A stretch of DNA of 64,000 nt from Rossellomorea aquimaris (GCF_035590735.1 NZ_CP141595.1:1769001-1833000); one strand, 5' to 3'. Counted from the first letter of the stretch, positions 36,878 through 46,160 are shown. The notes: generated by a model from the letters alone, not told the origin. A program made the numbers and translations.

Positions 36878-36921
36878 AAAGGTTGATTCCCTTACTTCTC
36901 AGGGAATCAACCTTTATTTTT
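36876..36921. terminator. Terminator after ylbC, shared
   Basis: AAAAAGGTTGATTCCCT pairs with AGGGAATCAACCTTTATTTT; the neighbouring gene is convergent. Confidence 0.88.
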
Positions 36922-36931
36922 GAAAAAAAGT

Positions 36932-37426
36932 CTACCGTTTCTTTTTGAAAATAAAAAATGACCCGGTAGAATGAGCAACAATCTTACCGTCTGAACTGAT
37001 AACTTTCCCGTCCACTACAATGGTCTTGCTTCCCTGATGAACGACAGCAGCATGAGCAGTTAATCGGTCTCCTATCCCTGGTGCCAAGTAGTGAATGTTT
37101 AAATTTGTCGTTACAGCTCCATATCCTTCAGGAAGCATCATATTGGCTAATGTGCCCATAGCGGAGTCCACTAAAGTAGCGGTTACTCCTCCGTGAACGA
37201 TCTGCAGTGAATTATGTGTAACGGGCGTAATCGGAATACTTATTTCGAAATTCCCGTCTTTCACTTCGCGGTCCATGGCAAATATTCCGCCTATGATTGA
37301 TCCATTTTCATTGTTTTTCTTACGTTTAACTCCTTCGAGAAGCTGTTTCAAGATTAGAAGATCCTCATCCGAAGCTCCTGTAAGACATTCATCTAACAAC
37401 TGTTGTACCTGTTCTTTCATTTTCAT
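36932..37426 (-). CDS. PaaI-type hotdog thioesterase
   Basis: 164 residues with a hotdog fold: QIVHGGVTATLVDSAMGTLA (HGG motif and the helix-start Asp), LNIHYLAPGIGDRLTA and VVHQGSKTIVVDGKV. Members hydrolyse acyl- or aryl-CoA esters. An N-terminal helical extension of about 45 residues precedes the fold. AAGGATGTATG-like bases precede the start. Not in the B. subtilis ylbC-ylbD gap. Substrate unknown. Confidence 0.88.
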   Translation of the reverse strand: MKMKEQVQQLLDECLTGASDEDLLILKQLLEGVKRKKNNENGSIIGGIFAMDREVKDGNFEISIPITPVTHNSLQIVHGGVTATLVDSAMGTLANMMLPEGYGAVTTNLNIHYLAPGIGDRLTAHAAVVHQGSKTIVVDGKVISSDGKIVAHSTGSFFIFKKKR

Positions 37427-37585
37427 ACATCCTTTTCTTTATTCACAGCCAAAATATTCATTGGATACTGTAAAATCAACGTTACTATACATGTAAATAT
37501 TACTACAAAAAGGAATGTATCACCATTCTTTTGAATCCTTCATAAAGTGTAGTAGGTAGATGCCTGTAATGGAGGTGTTCATATA

Positions 37586-38002
37586 ATGGGTAAATCACTA
37601 CACCCTAAGGTAAAAGAGTTTAAAGGATTTGTGAGAAAGCATCCGAAAATTGTGAAAGATGTGCGTAATGGTGATGCCAATTGGCAGGATCTCTTTGAAG
37701 ACTGGTACTTACTGGGGGAAGATGATACAAGGTGGGATAAGTATAAAGATGAAGCCGCGAAAGAATCAAACCCAACCAACCAAGGAAGTAAAAACGGCTG
37801 GATGGATCAGGTTGGAGATATGGTGAAAAAAATGGACGCTAATCAATTGCAACAACATATTAACAGCTTAAGTGAGGCCTTGGGAGCAGTACAAGGAGTA
37901 CTTAGTCAATTTCAGTCAAATAACAATAGAGGGTCAGGAACAACAACCAAAACTGAAACACCATCTAAACCCTCCCATCCATTTTCATTCCGGAAAGATT
38001 AG
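37586..38002 (+). CDS. ylbD: YlbD, spore coat-associated protein
   Basis: 138 residues, hydrophilic, with KEFKGFVRKHPKIVKDVR, ANWQDLFEDWYLLGEDD and a Ser/Thr/Gln-rich C-terminal third. Matches the YlbD family (putative coat protein). ATG with GGAGGTGTTCATATA before it. ylbE starts 14 bases after the stop, so these two are an operon. Confidence 0.9.
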   Translation: MGKSLHPKVKEFKGFVRKHPKIVKDVRNGDANWQDLFEDWYLLGEDDTRWDKYKDEAAKESNPTNQGSKNGWMDQVGDMVKKMDANQLQQHINSLSEALGAVQGVLSQFQSNNNRGSGTTTKTETPSKPSHPFSFRKD

Positions 38003-38016
38003 GAGGGTGTCTAAAG

Positions 38017-38259
38017 ATGCGAGCGGACATTATTGAGTATATTTATGCCAAAGAAGATCTGAAATTATTTTTAAGAGATCAGCCACAGTGGTATCGTACA
38101 CTTTCTCGAAATCCCAATGAATTAGAGAAATTCGAAATTGCGTCGATTAACCATTTTCAAAAAACGATTCCTCATCGAGTACAAAAATTCTCAAACGGAG
38201 TCCAAATGGCCTCCATGATGATCAGTATGTTCCAATCAATGAATAGTGCCGAGAGTTGA
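38017..38259 (+). CDS. ylbE: YlbE-like protein
   Basis: 80 residues with EYIYAKEDLKLFLRDQPQWYR and NHFQKTIPHRVQKFSN, diagnostic for YlbE. Soluble, function unknown. AGGAGGGTG upstream. The terminator hairpin starts inside the last codons. Confidence 0.9.
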   Translation: MRADIIEYIYAKEDLKLFLRDQPQWYRTLSRNPNELEKFEIASINHFQKTIPHRVQKFSNGVQMASMMISMFQSMNSAES

Positions 38260-38274
38260 GGCACTATTTTTTTG
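38242..38274 (+). terminator. Terminator overlapping the ylbE stop
   Basis: AATAGTGCC and GGCACTATT around a 9-base loop, followed by six Ts. The left arm is coding. Confidence 0.82.
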
Positions 38275-38350
38275 TGCCAAAGTCCAAAAAAAGTTTTGAG
38301 TAAAAAGCGAAACGGTTGGGCAAGGCTATTAGTAAGGAGTGGTGTACACG

Positions 38351-38746
38351 ATGAAGAAAATCATATTTCTATCCATTGCGTTACTTATGTCATTAAGCGG
38401 CTGTAAGGAAAAAATGCCTGAACCGGAAAGCTTTACGTTTACTAAAAAAGTTGAGGCTGCGAAAGCTGAGGAAAAACCTCTTTCCATCAAACATATGGTA
38501 CAAGGAAGTCAAGTGTATATTGAATGTATCGTTCCCAATGTAACATTCACATCAGAAAAAAGCGGAGCGAAAAAAGGAAAGATCGTCGTTCGTTCAAATA
38601 CCGGCAATTTGTATAAGGAGTATCATACAGCCGCCTTTGTTGTAAAAGGGTTACCAAAAGGTGTGCATCTTCTCAACGTTGAAATAGTAGGGACGAATAA
38701 CAAACCTTTAGGGATGAAAAAGCAGTTTTATGTGACGATTCAATAA
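38351..38746 (+). CDS. Small lipoprotein with a beta-rich domain, unknown
   Basis: 131 residues. Signal peptide and lipobox SLSGC (Cys at about 18), then a domain of repeated strands (KHMVQGSQVYIECIVPNVTF, AAFVVKGLPKGVHLLNVEIV) that looks immunoglobulin-like. No cysteines beyond the lipidated one and CIV. I do not recognise the family; it is not at this place in B. subtilis. AAGGAG precedes two GTGs and the ATG at 38351; the ATG gives the normal signal peptide. Confidence 0.7.
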   Translation: MKKIIFLSIALLMSLSGCKEKMPEPESFTFTKKVEAAKAEEKPLSIKHMVQGSQVYIECIVPNVTFTSEKSGAKKGKIVVRSNTGNLYKEYHTAAFVVKGLPKGVHLLNVEIVGTNNKPLGMKKQFYVTIQ

Positions 38747-38761
38747 TCATTGTTTCTTAAT

Positions 38762-38798
38762 GTCCGTCGTGAAAATTTTTTTCGCGGCGGTATTTTAT
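38762..38798 (+). terminator. Terminator after the small lipoprotein gene
   Basis: CCGTCGTGAAA and TTTCGCGGCGG (two G-U pairs) around a T-rich loop, followed by TATTTTATGG. Confidence 0.72.
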
Positions 38799-38905
38799 GG
38801 GGATTCATACTTGATTGGATAAAGTGGATAAAACCAAAAAATTCAATTTGCATATTCGCTTCCTTGCGTGAAACGTGTTAAAATATCGTTACGGAGGTGA
38901 GCGTT

Positions 38906-39352
38906 ATGCTTGCTACTATAGAAAGAATGGAAATATTGGATTCAGCTGACGAATTATCTCAGTGGATTTTAGAATCTGATGTGGCAGAAAATTATCGTAA
39001 GTCTTTATATAAACTTCGCAACAATTCTGAAACTCAACGAAAAGTACAAACCTTTTCGCGAATGAAAGAAAGTTACGAAGAAGTTCAACGCTTCGGTCGT
39101 TACCACCCGGACTACAAAACCATCATGAAAGAAATCCGTGAAGCGAAAAGAGAAATGGACCTTGATGAGAATGTAGCGGAGTTCAGAAGAGTGGAAAACG
39201 AGCTGCAGGATCTGCTTGATCAAGTGAGCCTGCTAATTGGACATTCCGTGTCTAAAAATGTAAAGGTTCCTTCAGGGAATCCATTCTTCTCAAGCGGAGG
39301 ATCATGCGGAGGCGGCTGCGGATCTGGCGGAAGCTGCGGTTGTTCAGCCTAA
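38906..39352 (+). CDS. ricF: RicF (YlbF), subunit of the RicAFT complex
   Basis: 148 residues. With RicA and RicT it forms a complex that steers RNase Y processing of mRNAs and promotes competence, biofilm and sporulation. Helical core (DSADELSQWILESDVAENYR, FGRYHPDYKTIMKEIREAKR) followed by the cysteine-rich tail CGGGCGSGGSCGCSA, which in B. subtilis helps hold [4Fe-4S] clusters. ATG 38906 has GGAGGTG 6 bases upstream; GTG 38897 overlaps that site. Terminator follows. Confidence 0.95.
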   Translation: MLATIERMEILDSADELSQWILESDVAENYRKSLYKLRNNSETQRKVQTFSRMKESYEEVQRFGRYHPDYKTIMKEIREAKREMDLDENVAEFRRVENELQDLLDQVSLLIGHSVSKNVKVPSGNPFFSSGGSCGGGCGSGGSCGCSA

Positions 39353-39360
39353 TGATATGG

Positions 39361-39402
39361 AAAGAAGAGCGGACAATGTGTCTGCTCTTCTTTTCATTTT
39401 GT
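39361..39402 (+). terminator. Terminator after ricF
   Basis: AAGAAGAGC...GACA and TGTC...GCTCTTCTT, followed by TTCATTTT. Confidence 0.85.
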
Positions 39403-39420
39403 GGTATTGATCCTTATTCC

Positions 39421-39735
39421 TTACTGTCTTAACCGAACACAGTCCACACAGAGGTTCCCGCAGCAAAACATTTTTTCCTGGGGGACATAGAACCGATGCC
39501 GATATACATACAATGATCCTTCTTCCCTGAAAAAAATCGTATCAGAATGCAGTCTCTTTCCCCGCATCGCTCTAGCCGACCATTTTTTAATGGAGTACTC
39601 GATGTCACTCTTCTCTTTCTTGGATCTTATATAGATAAATGGTATGCCTGCGCTCCATTTCACATGCGCATCTTCAATCCCGTCCTCTTGTCGTAGTTGG
39701 TCGATAAAAAAGTCCCAAATCATATTCAAATCCAT
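39421..39735 (-). CDS. Unknown protein with cysteine-rich C-terminus
   Basis: 104 residues, soluble. N-terminal helix MDLNMIWDFFIDQLRQEDG, a beta-rich middle (FIYIRSKKEKSDIEYSIKKW), and a C-terminal CCGNLCVDC with four cysteines. Such a cluster suggests a metal or Fe-S site. I do not recognise the family; B. subtilis has nothing here between ricF and ylbG. Convergent with ricF. GGAGGGTCACC lies before the ATG. Confidence 0.7.
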   Translation of the reverse strand: MDLNMIWDFFIDQLRQEDGIEDAHVKWSAGIPFIYIRSKKEKSDIEYSIKKWSARAMRGKRLHSDTIFFREEGSLYVYRHRFYVPQEKMFCCGNLCVDCVRLRQ

Positions 39736-39874
39736 GGTGACCCTCCGTTCTGTCCTTCATTATGTAGTATTCACTGTACGCTTTGTTTAATGAAAGTTCA
39801 CACCATTACGTATTGCTTACCGCCACATTATTATGCTAGACTTATAAAAAAGTGATTCCTAGAGGGGAAACTAT

Positions 39875-40150
39875 ATGTTAACAGAGAGACAAGGTTTAGT
39901 TGTTTGGTTACATAGTTTGAAGCATGCCAAGTCCCTGAGGCGATTTGGGAATGTTCACTATGTTTCGAAGAAAATGAAATATGTTGTGCTCTATTGTAAT
40001 CAAGATGAAATCGACACGGTAATGGAAAGAATAGCTGCCTATTCCTACGTGAAAAAGGTAGATCCTTCCCATAAGCCATTTATAAAGTCTGTTTTTGAAA
40101 ATTCCCGCCCGGATAAGGCAAAGGAATATGATTACAAAATGGGATTTTAA
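39875..40150 (+). CDS. ylbG: YlbG, UPF0298 family protein
   Basis: 91 residues with [38 protein letters not shown] and [10 protein letters not shown], diagnostic of UPF0298. Ferredoxin-like fold likely. Function unknown. AGAGGGGAAAC upstream of the ATG. Terminator 40154-40188 follows. Confidence 0.92.
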   Translation: MLTERQGLVVWLHSLKHAKSLRRFGNVHYVSKKMKYVVLYCNQDEIDTVMERIAAYSYVKKVDPSHKPFIKSVFENSRPDKAKEYDYKMGF

Positions 40151-40153
40151 TGT

Positions 40154-40188
40154 TTGCTGCCAAAGAGAGTTATTTTGGCAGCTTTTTT
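40154..40188 (+). terminator. Terminator after ylbG
   Basis: GCTGCCAAA and TTTGGCAGC around a 9-base loop, followed by six Ts. Confidence 0.88.
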
Positions 40189-40237
40189 CTTAGAGTGATA
40201 CATCTCCCGTTACAAAAAGCTGTACCAGTAACATCCT

Positions 40238-40627
40238 TTATTGTAAAGGCAGTATATAATGATTTAATCGCAGTATCGCGATCAGATGCTGATAGTACAA
40301 TGCTTTTTCCGGATAGAGAGTGGAGGGTTTCACATCCATTTGGATGATAACCCTGTCTAATTCCTTAGCCGTTTCTTCAAAAAGGGAGTAGCGCTGGTTT
40401 GGTGTGATATTCGGATTTGGGATTCCTTCCCGGCAAACATAAATGGCTTGGAATTTGCCCTGTTCTGTAGGTTTCATCACAAGCGCCAGGGATGATACGG
40501 CACGGTTATTAACAATAGTATGAAATGCCATCATATGCTGTAATCGCTCTTTATTGGCTTTTGCAAGCTCCATTAGTTCATAAATATCTGAATATCCTTC
40601 TCCTAATTCAATAAAACGTTGAATCAT
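40238..40627 (-). CDS. Conserved Bacillaceae protein, unknown
   Basis: 129 residues, soluble, mixed alpha/beta, starting MIQRFIELGEGYSDIYELME, with ANKERLQHMMAFHTIVNNR and KFQAIYVCREGIPNPN. I recall a similar uncharacterised protein at this place in other Bacillus genomes but cannot name a domain with certainty. AAAGGAGATTGA upstream of ATG 40627. Convergent with ylbG. Confidence 0.72.
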   Translation of the reverse strand: MIQRFIELGEGYSDIYELMELAKANKERLQHMMAFHTIVNNRAVSSLALVMKPTEQGKFQAIYVCREGIPNPNITPNQRYSLFEETAKELDRVIIQMDVKPSTLYPEKALYYQHLIAILRLNHYILPLQ

Positions 40628-40726
40628 TCATTCAATCTCCTTTTCTTACCGAGTTTATCAATTCCTTATTATTTCAAACATATAGTGATAAGTAAAGATT
40701 CAAAATAACTTATAGGGGTGATCGTG

Positions 40727-41041
40727 ATGATATGGTTATTTCTATTTATCGTCTTGGGTTTATCATGTTTGTATGTTATTGGCGGGAGGCATGAAACGAA
40801 AGAAATTGAATTAAAGAATAGTGATTCTTTTATCGTGACGGCAATATTGTCTACGCTGGCGGCACACGGAATTCTATCTCTGGTAGAGGAGGTTGAATGG
40901 CAAAACTCTACGCTTCAAGATTTACAAGAAACTCTTTTAAGTAATGGCTTGGTGGATAAAAGTGAATGGGATCATATGCTTGCAGATCATTTAAACCAAG
41001 CTTCTTTTCCCACAGACAGTAAAGATCTTGATTTTGGTTAA
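40727..41041 (+). CDS. Small membrane-anchored protein, unknown
   Basis: 104 residues: one N-terminal transmembrane helix (about 1-19, WLFLFIVLGLSCLYVIGG), then a soluble acidic region rich in Leu and Glu (LSLVEEVEWQNSTLQDLQE), probably helical. Not recognised. AGGGGTGAT is 5 bases before ATG 40727; GTG 40718 lies inside it. Possibly cotranscribed with the next gene, 87 bases away. Confidence 0.6.
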   Translation: MIWLFLFIVLGLSCLYVIGGRHETKEIELKNSDSFIVTAILSTLAAHGILSLVEEVEWQNSTLQDLQETLLSNGLVDKSEWDHMLADHLNQASFPTDSKDLDFG

Positions 41042-41128
41042 ATGATTGGAAATAATCTAAAAATATTCCACCATTAGCTGCTGGAATCTGCTATTCTTTA
41101 TGTAACAGACGGAGTCAAGGAGTATAGT

Positions 41129-42538
41129 ATGAAACGCATCCTATTTACATTTGGTCTACTTATGATTTTGATTAGTTCCAGCATTCTTTTCTTTCAATGG
41201 ATGGGATTCACGACAGAAAGTGCCGAAGAGCCTGGGGCTGTAAAGGTAAATCAATCTTATTCCATCACGCATGAAGAAAACACATTTTTTGTGACACAAA
41301 CCATTCATTTCTTATCAACAATCCCTAAACAAATAACCATTCAATGGCCAAGTGATGCAAGGGATTTTTCATGTGTAAATGATAGAGGGGATAAGTGTTT
41401 AACGAAAGAAAATGGAGAATTCCAATTAAGTAATCTCTATAAAGACCTTAAGGAGATCACGATTACCTATTCTTTCGAGCAGCCGATTAAAACAGAAGGT
41501 ACGTTAGTGAAAGATTGGCATCCTGCACTATCTTCTATTGAAACGTTGAATACAAATATTCACATAACAGAAAAGAGTTTGAGGACCGGAAAATGGGTAG
41601 CAGGATATAAATTTGCGAGCCATAAAAAAAAGAATTATATCGATTATTATTCCTTCATTGGCCGTGGTGAGCCTTCCGCATTATATTGGACAGGAGATCC
41701 GTTGATGGAGAAAGCTTCATCTACAGTGAGGATGCTGTACGACAGGACCGACATAAAAGAGGCTGAGGCAGTCCAACCAGGCTCATTTGAAGGATTTGTG
41801 ACCGTCATCATCACGGATAAAATCCAGCACTATATATCTCCATATTTGATTGTGAGGAACACAGCTGATAAGGAGTTGCTGGATGAACTGAAAGGGAGCT
41901 TACTGTATCAACAGTATTTTTCCACTGATGATGATGCTTGGCTTAAAGAATTTATTGTTAGCATCCTTATAAAAAAACAACCTCACACTTCAAAATCTGC
42001 ATGGGCTTATAAAGAAGTAATGGAAGGACTGACCTCTTCCCAATTGGATGCATTTAAACGGAGGATGGAAGAGGACAAGACCAAATCGGTTGATGCAACA
42101 AAATTAGATATGATTTTAGGAAGAGTTACAGGTTTTGACTCTACATTTTTTACTGAAAGTGTAAAAGGAAAAGAGAAAGTCCCAATGATTCTTAAAAGCA
42201 ATAATCCTGTGCTCATCAACAAAAGAACACATAACCTGTCTTACATTTCGTATAAACAGAAAGAACTTATTCAATTTCCACAATCAGTAAAGGCTTTGGG
42301 GCTGGACATTAAAGAGATAAAGCCAAACGTATTTTTTACATCGTTGAATGGAAATACATTCAGGTTTTACGTGAATGAAGACTACTTTATTTATAATGAA
42401 GAAAATTACGGTTTATTAACGAATCCCATCCAAACAGTTGGGGGTTCTATCTATATGGATGTTCATTGGTTCGAGAAATTGTTCAAGGTAGAAGTGATGA
42501 ATAATGAAGTTTCCACCAGAGATGATGAAAGAACGTAA
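41129..42538 (+). CDS. Exported or membrane-anchored protein of unknown function
   Basis: 469 residues with an N-terminal helix (about 4-26) and a large extracytoplasmic part. N-terminal third is beta-rich (TQTIHFLSTIPKQITIQWPS); a pair of Cys at about 90 and 98 could form a disulphide. The last 70 residues resemble the copper-amine-oxidase N-terminal or stalk-type beta fold. I do not recognise the whole protein. CAAGGAGT lies upstream of the ATG. It occupies the ylbG-rsmD gap, where no B. subtilis gene of this size exists. Confidence 0.7.
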   Translation: MKRILFTFGLLMILISSSILFFQWMGFTTESAEEPGAVKVNQSYSITHEENTFFVTQTIHFLSTIPKQITIQWPSDARDFSCVNDRGDKCLTKENGEFQLSNLYKDLKEITITYSFEQPIKTEGTLVKDWHPALSSIETLNTNIHITEKSLRTGKWVAGYKFASHKKKNYIDYYSFIGRGEPSALYWTGDPLMEKASSTVRMLYDRTDIKEAEAVQPGSFEGFVTVIITDKIQHYISPYLIVRNTADKELLDELKGSLLYQQYFSTDDDAWLKEFIVSILIKKQPHTSKSAWAYKEVMEGLTSSQLDAFKRRMEEDKTKSVDATKLDMILGRVTGFDSTFFTESVKGKEKVPMILKSNNPVLINKRTHNLSYISYKQKELIQFPQSVKALGLDIKEIKPNVFFTSLNGNTFRFYVNEDYFIYNEENYGLLTNPIQTVGGSIYMDVHWFEKLFKVEVMNNEVSTRDDERT

Positions 42539-42541
42539 AAA

Positions 42542-42570
42542 GCCCTGCAGAACTTTCTGCAGGGTCCTTC
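42542..42570 (+). terminator. Weak terminator-like hairpin
   Basis: CCCTGCAGAA and TTCTGCAGGG pair perfectly around a short loop; the following TCCTTCTAT is a poor T tract. Confidence 0.5.
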
Positions 42571-42801
42571 TATATCCATTTCTGGAAAGAAGGCAAAGGG
42601 AGAGGAGAAACCGGAGGAAGAACTTATGGGGAATCGTAAGTCTTCTCCGCGGTTGGCAACAACATCAGTTAGGATGCTGTTACTTCCATTATCACCTATC
42701 GACATGATTTTATACATGTTTTGCGACAATTTCAGTATGTAGCGATATCTGTCGAGATATGATAGGATAGTGAAGAAAAAATACATATATGGTGGATGAT
42801 T

Positions 42802-43356
42802 ATGAGAGTAATATCAGGAACGTTAAAAGGAAGACCGTTGAAAGCTGTTCCTGGCAGTGGGACACGGCCGACAACAGATAAGGTAAAAGAGTCTATATTT
42901 AATATGTTAGGCCCCTATTTTGAAGGGGGTACAGGATTGGATTTATTTGCAGGAAGCGGTGGACTCGGAATAGAAGCCCTGAGTCGTGGACTGGATTCTG
43001 TGATTTTCGTGGACCGTGATGCAAAAGCATTTCAAACCATTAAGGCAAACCTCCATGATTGTGACCTGGTGGAGCAAAGCGAAGTGTATAGAAACGAAGC
43101 AACGAGGGCGTTAAAGGCAATTTTAAAAAGAGAGATAACCTTTGATTATATATTCCTGGATCCTCCTTATAAACAGCAGAAGCTTCAACAACTACTGGAA
43201 TTCATCGACGAGCACAATCTTCTAAATGAAAGCGGTTACGTCATGTGTGAACATGGCTCGGAGATCACACTGGGAGATAGAGCCGGGGGCTTGGAGAAAG
43301 TAAGGGAAGAAACGTATGGAATCATAAGAATTTCTATTTTTTTCAAAGGGAACTAA
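42802..43356 (+). CDS. rsmD: 16S rRNA (guanine966-N2)-methyltransferase RsmD
   Basis: 184-residue AdoMet-dependent methyltransferase acting on 16S rRNA G966. Motifs: RVISGTLKGRPL at the start, TRPTTDKVKESIFN, DLFAGSGGLGIEAL (AdoMet), FVDRD and FLDPPYKQ (catalytic NPPY-type). GGTGG is 6 bases before ATG 42802; ATG 42796 lies closer. coaD starts 33 bases downstream, as in B. subtilis (ylbH-ylbI). Confidence 0.96.
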   Translation: MRVISGTLKGRPLKAVPGSGTRPTTDKVKESIFNMLGPYFEGGTGLDLFAGSGGLGIEALSRGLDSVIFVDRDAKAFQTIKANLHDCDLVEQSEVYRNEATRALKAILKREITFDYIFLDPPYKQQKLQQLLEFIDEHNLLNESGYVMCEHGSEITLGDRAGGLEKVREETYGIIRISIFFKGN

Positions 43357-43374
43357 GGAAGAAACGATAAATAG

Positions 43375-43887
<513 letters not shown>

Positions 43888-43895
43888 TTCATACA

Positions 43896-43980
43896 GGGTT
43901 GATCCAAATGTGTAGACTGTACCATTCTCATTTTTTGAGAAGTATATGGTCATAGGCAACGGGATCAACCCCATTCTTTA
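43896..43980. terminator. Long nested hairpin between coaD and ylbJ
   Basis: Outer stem GGGTTGATCC / GGATCAACCC (43896-43905 and 43962-43971), with inner ACCAT/ATGGT and TTCTC/GAGAA. Between convergent genes; probably a bidirectional terminator, though larger than usual. Confidence 0.7.
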
Positions 43981-43983
43981 TTT

Positions 43984-45198
43984 TCATTCATGTCTTCTTA
44001 CATACAGAACAATATAGAGAATCAAACTGAATATCGTGATCACTGGACCTGCTATCTTAAACCAATATAGCATTTCCGTCCAGAATGCATTGTTTTTCAT
44101 GGCGAATACAGGTATGGCATTGGAGAGCTGCTCATCGGAAAATCTCTCGTATATCGGTTTCCAAATGATGATGGTCGTGACGGACGCGGCTATTCCATGA
44201 ACAAAACGGGCATAGAAAAAGGGCTTGAACCGAATATCGGTTTCTGCTAATATGCTTGCCACTTGCGCTTGGACGCTGAACCCACTGAACCCCAATATAA
44301 AACTTGTAATAATGGCTTGCTGAAGCAGAGTAGCTTCATCTACTCCACTTGTCAGCTTTGAGCCTAGTGTGATTTCAAACAAGCCTGAAATAAAAGGAAT
44401 GCTTAATTGCTCTGGTAATTGGAGCAGAATGAATAGAGTTGAAAAGGCTTCTGCAATAAAGGTCGTAATATTCAGATGATAAAGCATTTTATTAATGACC
44501 GAAAATAAGATAATGAAACCACCGATCATCAGTAAGGTTTGAATGGAAGAGGTGACAGCATCTCCCAAGAGCTTCCCTATAGGGCGCTTATCTTGCAGTC
44601 TTGTGCGATGAAGAGCAGAAAAGGCTTCCAGAATGATAAAGCCTTTTTTCCCGGAAGACCGATATCTTAATTCTTCCTTCTCTTTTCCACCATAGAATCT
44701 CATGACGACACCTACACAGATGTTTCCAATATAATGAGCGGCAGCTAAAACAATTCCTAGGGTAGCATTTTGAAAGAATCCAACCGACACAGCTCCAAAT
44801 ATGAATAAAGGATTGGAAGAGTTCGTGAAGGAAACAAGGCGTTCCGCTTCCAATTTCGTGATTTGTTCTTCCTGCCTCAGACGGGCCGTCAGTTTGGCTC
44901 CCGATGGAAATCCTGATGCCATCCCCATTGCCCACACAAAACCGCCGACCCCGGGGACCCGGAATAATGGCCTCATCAAGGGTTCCAGCATGACTCCGAT
45001 AAATCTGACTACACCAAAACCGATCAACATTTCTGACACGATGAAAAATGGCAATAACGAGGGGAATACGATCTCCCACCACATATCTAATCCCCGTATG
45101 GAGGCCTCAAGAGATTCTCCCGGCATTATGATGAGAGATGCCGCAAATAAAGTCACGCTCATCGATAAAGCCAAGGTTTTGATTTTCGATTTGAACAA
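43984..45198 (-). CDS. ylbJ: YlbJ, sporulation integral membrane protein
   Basis: 404 residues, about eight to ten helices, with two copies of a nucleoside-recognition (Gate) type domain: MWWEIVFPSLLPFFIVSEML, GFPSGAKLTARL, TNSSNPLFIFGAVSVG and GFSGFSVQAQV. B. subtilis YlbJ is made in the mother cell under sigma-E and is required for spore cortex formation. TTG 45198 lies about 7 bases after GAGGGGGAA. Divergent from ylbK. Confidence 0.93.
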   Translation of the reverse strand: MFKSKIKTLALSMSVTLFAASLIIMPGESLEASIRGLDMWWEIVFPSLLPFFIVSEMLIGFGVVRFIGVMLEPLMRPLFRVPGVGGFVWAMGMASGFPSGAKLTARLRQEEQITKLEAERLVSFTNSSNPLFIFGAVSVGFFQNATLGIVLAAAHYIGNICVGVVMRFYGGKEKEELRYRSSGKKGFIILEAFSALHRTRLQDKRPIGKLLGDAVTSSIQTLLMIGGFIILFSVINKMLYHLNITTFIAEAFSTLFILLQLPEQLSIPFISGLFEITLGSKLTSGVDEATLLQQAIITSFILGFSGFSVQAQVASILAETDIRFKPFFYARFVHGIAASVTTIIIWKPIYERFSDEQLSNAIPVFAMKNNAFWTEMLYWFKIAGPVITIFSLILYIVLYVRRHE

Positions 45199-45375
45199 CC
45201 GGACTTCCCCCTCTTATGAAATAAGTTCCTTCTATATCAATTCCTTGTGAATCGGGAAAAGAATGATAAAATGGGATTAATTCAACTTGTCCTCATATTA
45301 TTCAATATACTCATACATAATTGAAATAGACCATATGATGAAATGTACTGATAACTCGGCAAAAGGGGGAAGGGC

Positions 45376-46155
45376 ATGGACAGACCCAAAATTGGATTAG
45401 CCCTCGGCTCGGGTGGGGCAAGAGGATTTGCACATTTAGGGGTTTTAAAGGCATTTGATGATGCGAATATCCCTATAGATATGATTGCAGGAAGCAGTAT
45501 GGGGGCTCTTGTGGGCTGCTTTTATGGGGTAGGGCATAAGATGGAAGACCTTTACAAGCTTTCCACCACCTTCAGAAGAAAATATTATTTAGACTTTACC
45601 GTTCCAAAGATGGGCTTTATTTCGGGTAAAAGGATTAAAGAATTCATTCAGCTTTTTACACATAATAAAAATATTGAAGATTTAAATATTCCAATAAGTG
45701 TCGTTGCCACAGATATTACAAATGGTGAAAAAGTGGTGTTTACGACCGGCCCTATCTCAAGTGCGGTCCGGGCAAGTATTGCGATCCCGGGTATATTTGT
45801 ACCTGAAAGAATAAACGGCCGCTTACTCGTGGACGGAGGAGTCATTGACCGGGTACCTGTTTCTGTCGTTAAAGAGATGGGGGCTGATATCGTCATCGGT
45901 GTCGATGTATCTCATGTAAAAAGGAATGCTGAAATCACAACGATTTATGATGTGATTATGCAAAGCATCGATATCCTTCAATTAGAAATCGTCGCACACC
46001 GTGAATTTGCTTCTGACTTTATGATCAGACCCCATGTAGAAATGTATAGCACCAGAGCCTTTAAGAATATTGATGAAATTATCGATATGGGGGAGGAAGA
46101 GGCGAAGAAGGTTATTCCTTCTATTCAGAAAGCTTTAGATAATTGGAAGGAGTAA
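45376..46155 (+). CDS. ylbK: Patatin-like phospholipase YlbK
   Basis: 259 residues of the RssA/NTE group. Oxyanion motif GSGGARGFAHLG at about 11-22, nucleophile GSSMG at about 39-43 and the dyad aspartate in VDGGVIDRVP. Predicted cytoplasmic or membrane-associated serine hydrolase acting on phospholipids or lysophospholipids; true substrate unknown. ATG with AAGGGGGAAGGGC upstream. The stop is 5 bases before the ylbL start. Confidence 0.93.
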   Translation: MDRPKIGLALGSGGARGFAHLGVLKAFDDANIPIDMIAGSSMGALVGCFYGVGHKMEDLYKLSTTFRRKYYLDFTVPKMGFISGKRIKEFIQLFTHNKNIEDLNIPISVVATDITNGEKVVFTTGPISSAVRASIAIPGIFVPERINGRLLVDGGVIDRVPVSVVKEMGADIVIGVDVSHVKRNAEITTIYDVIMQSIDILQLEIVAHREFASDFMIRPHVEMYSTRAFKNIDEIIDMGEEEAKKVIPSIQKALDNWKE

Positions 46156-46160
46156 AGAGC

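Noticed and set aside
42463..42786. 107-codon minus-strand frame before rsmD
   Set aside because: No ribosome-binding site, low-complexity product, and it overlaps the end of the upstream gene.
44588..45082. 164-codon frame within ylbJ
   Set aside because: Same strand but another frame of ylbJ; the ylbJ product has strong family features over this stretch.
45199..45240. Sigma-E promoter for ylbJ
   Set aside because: ATA-N16-CATAAGAG fits only partly and overlaps the ribosome-binding site, leaving no leader.
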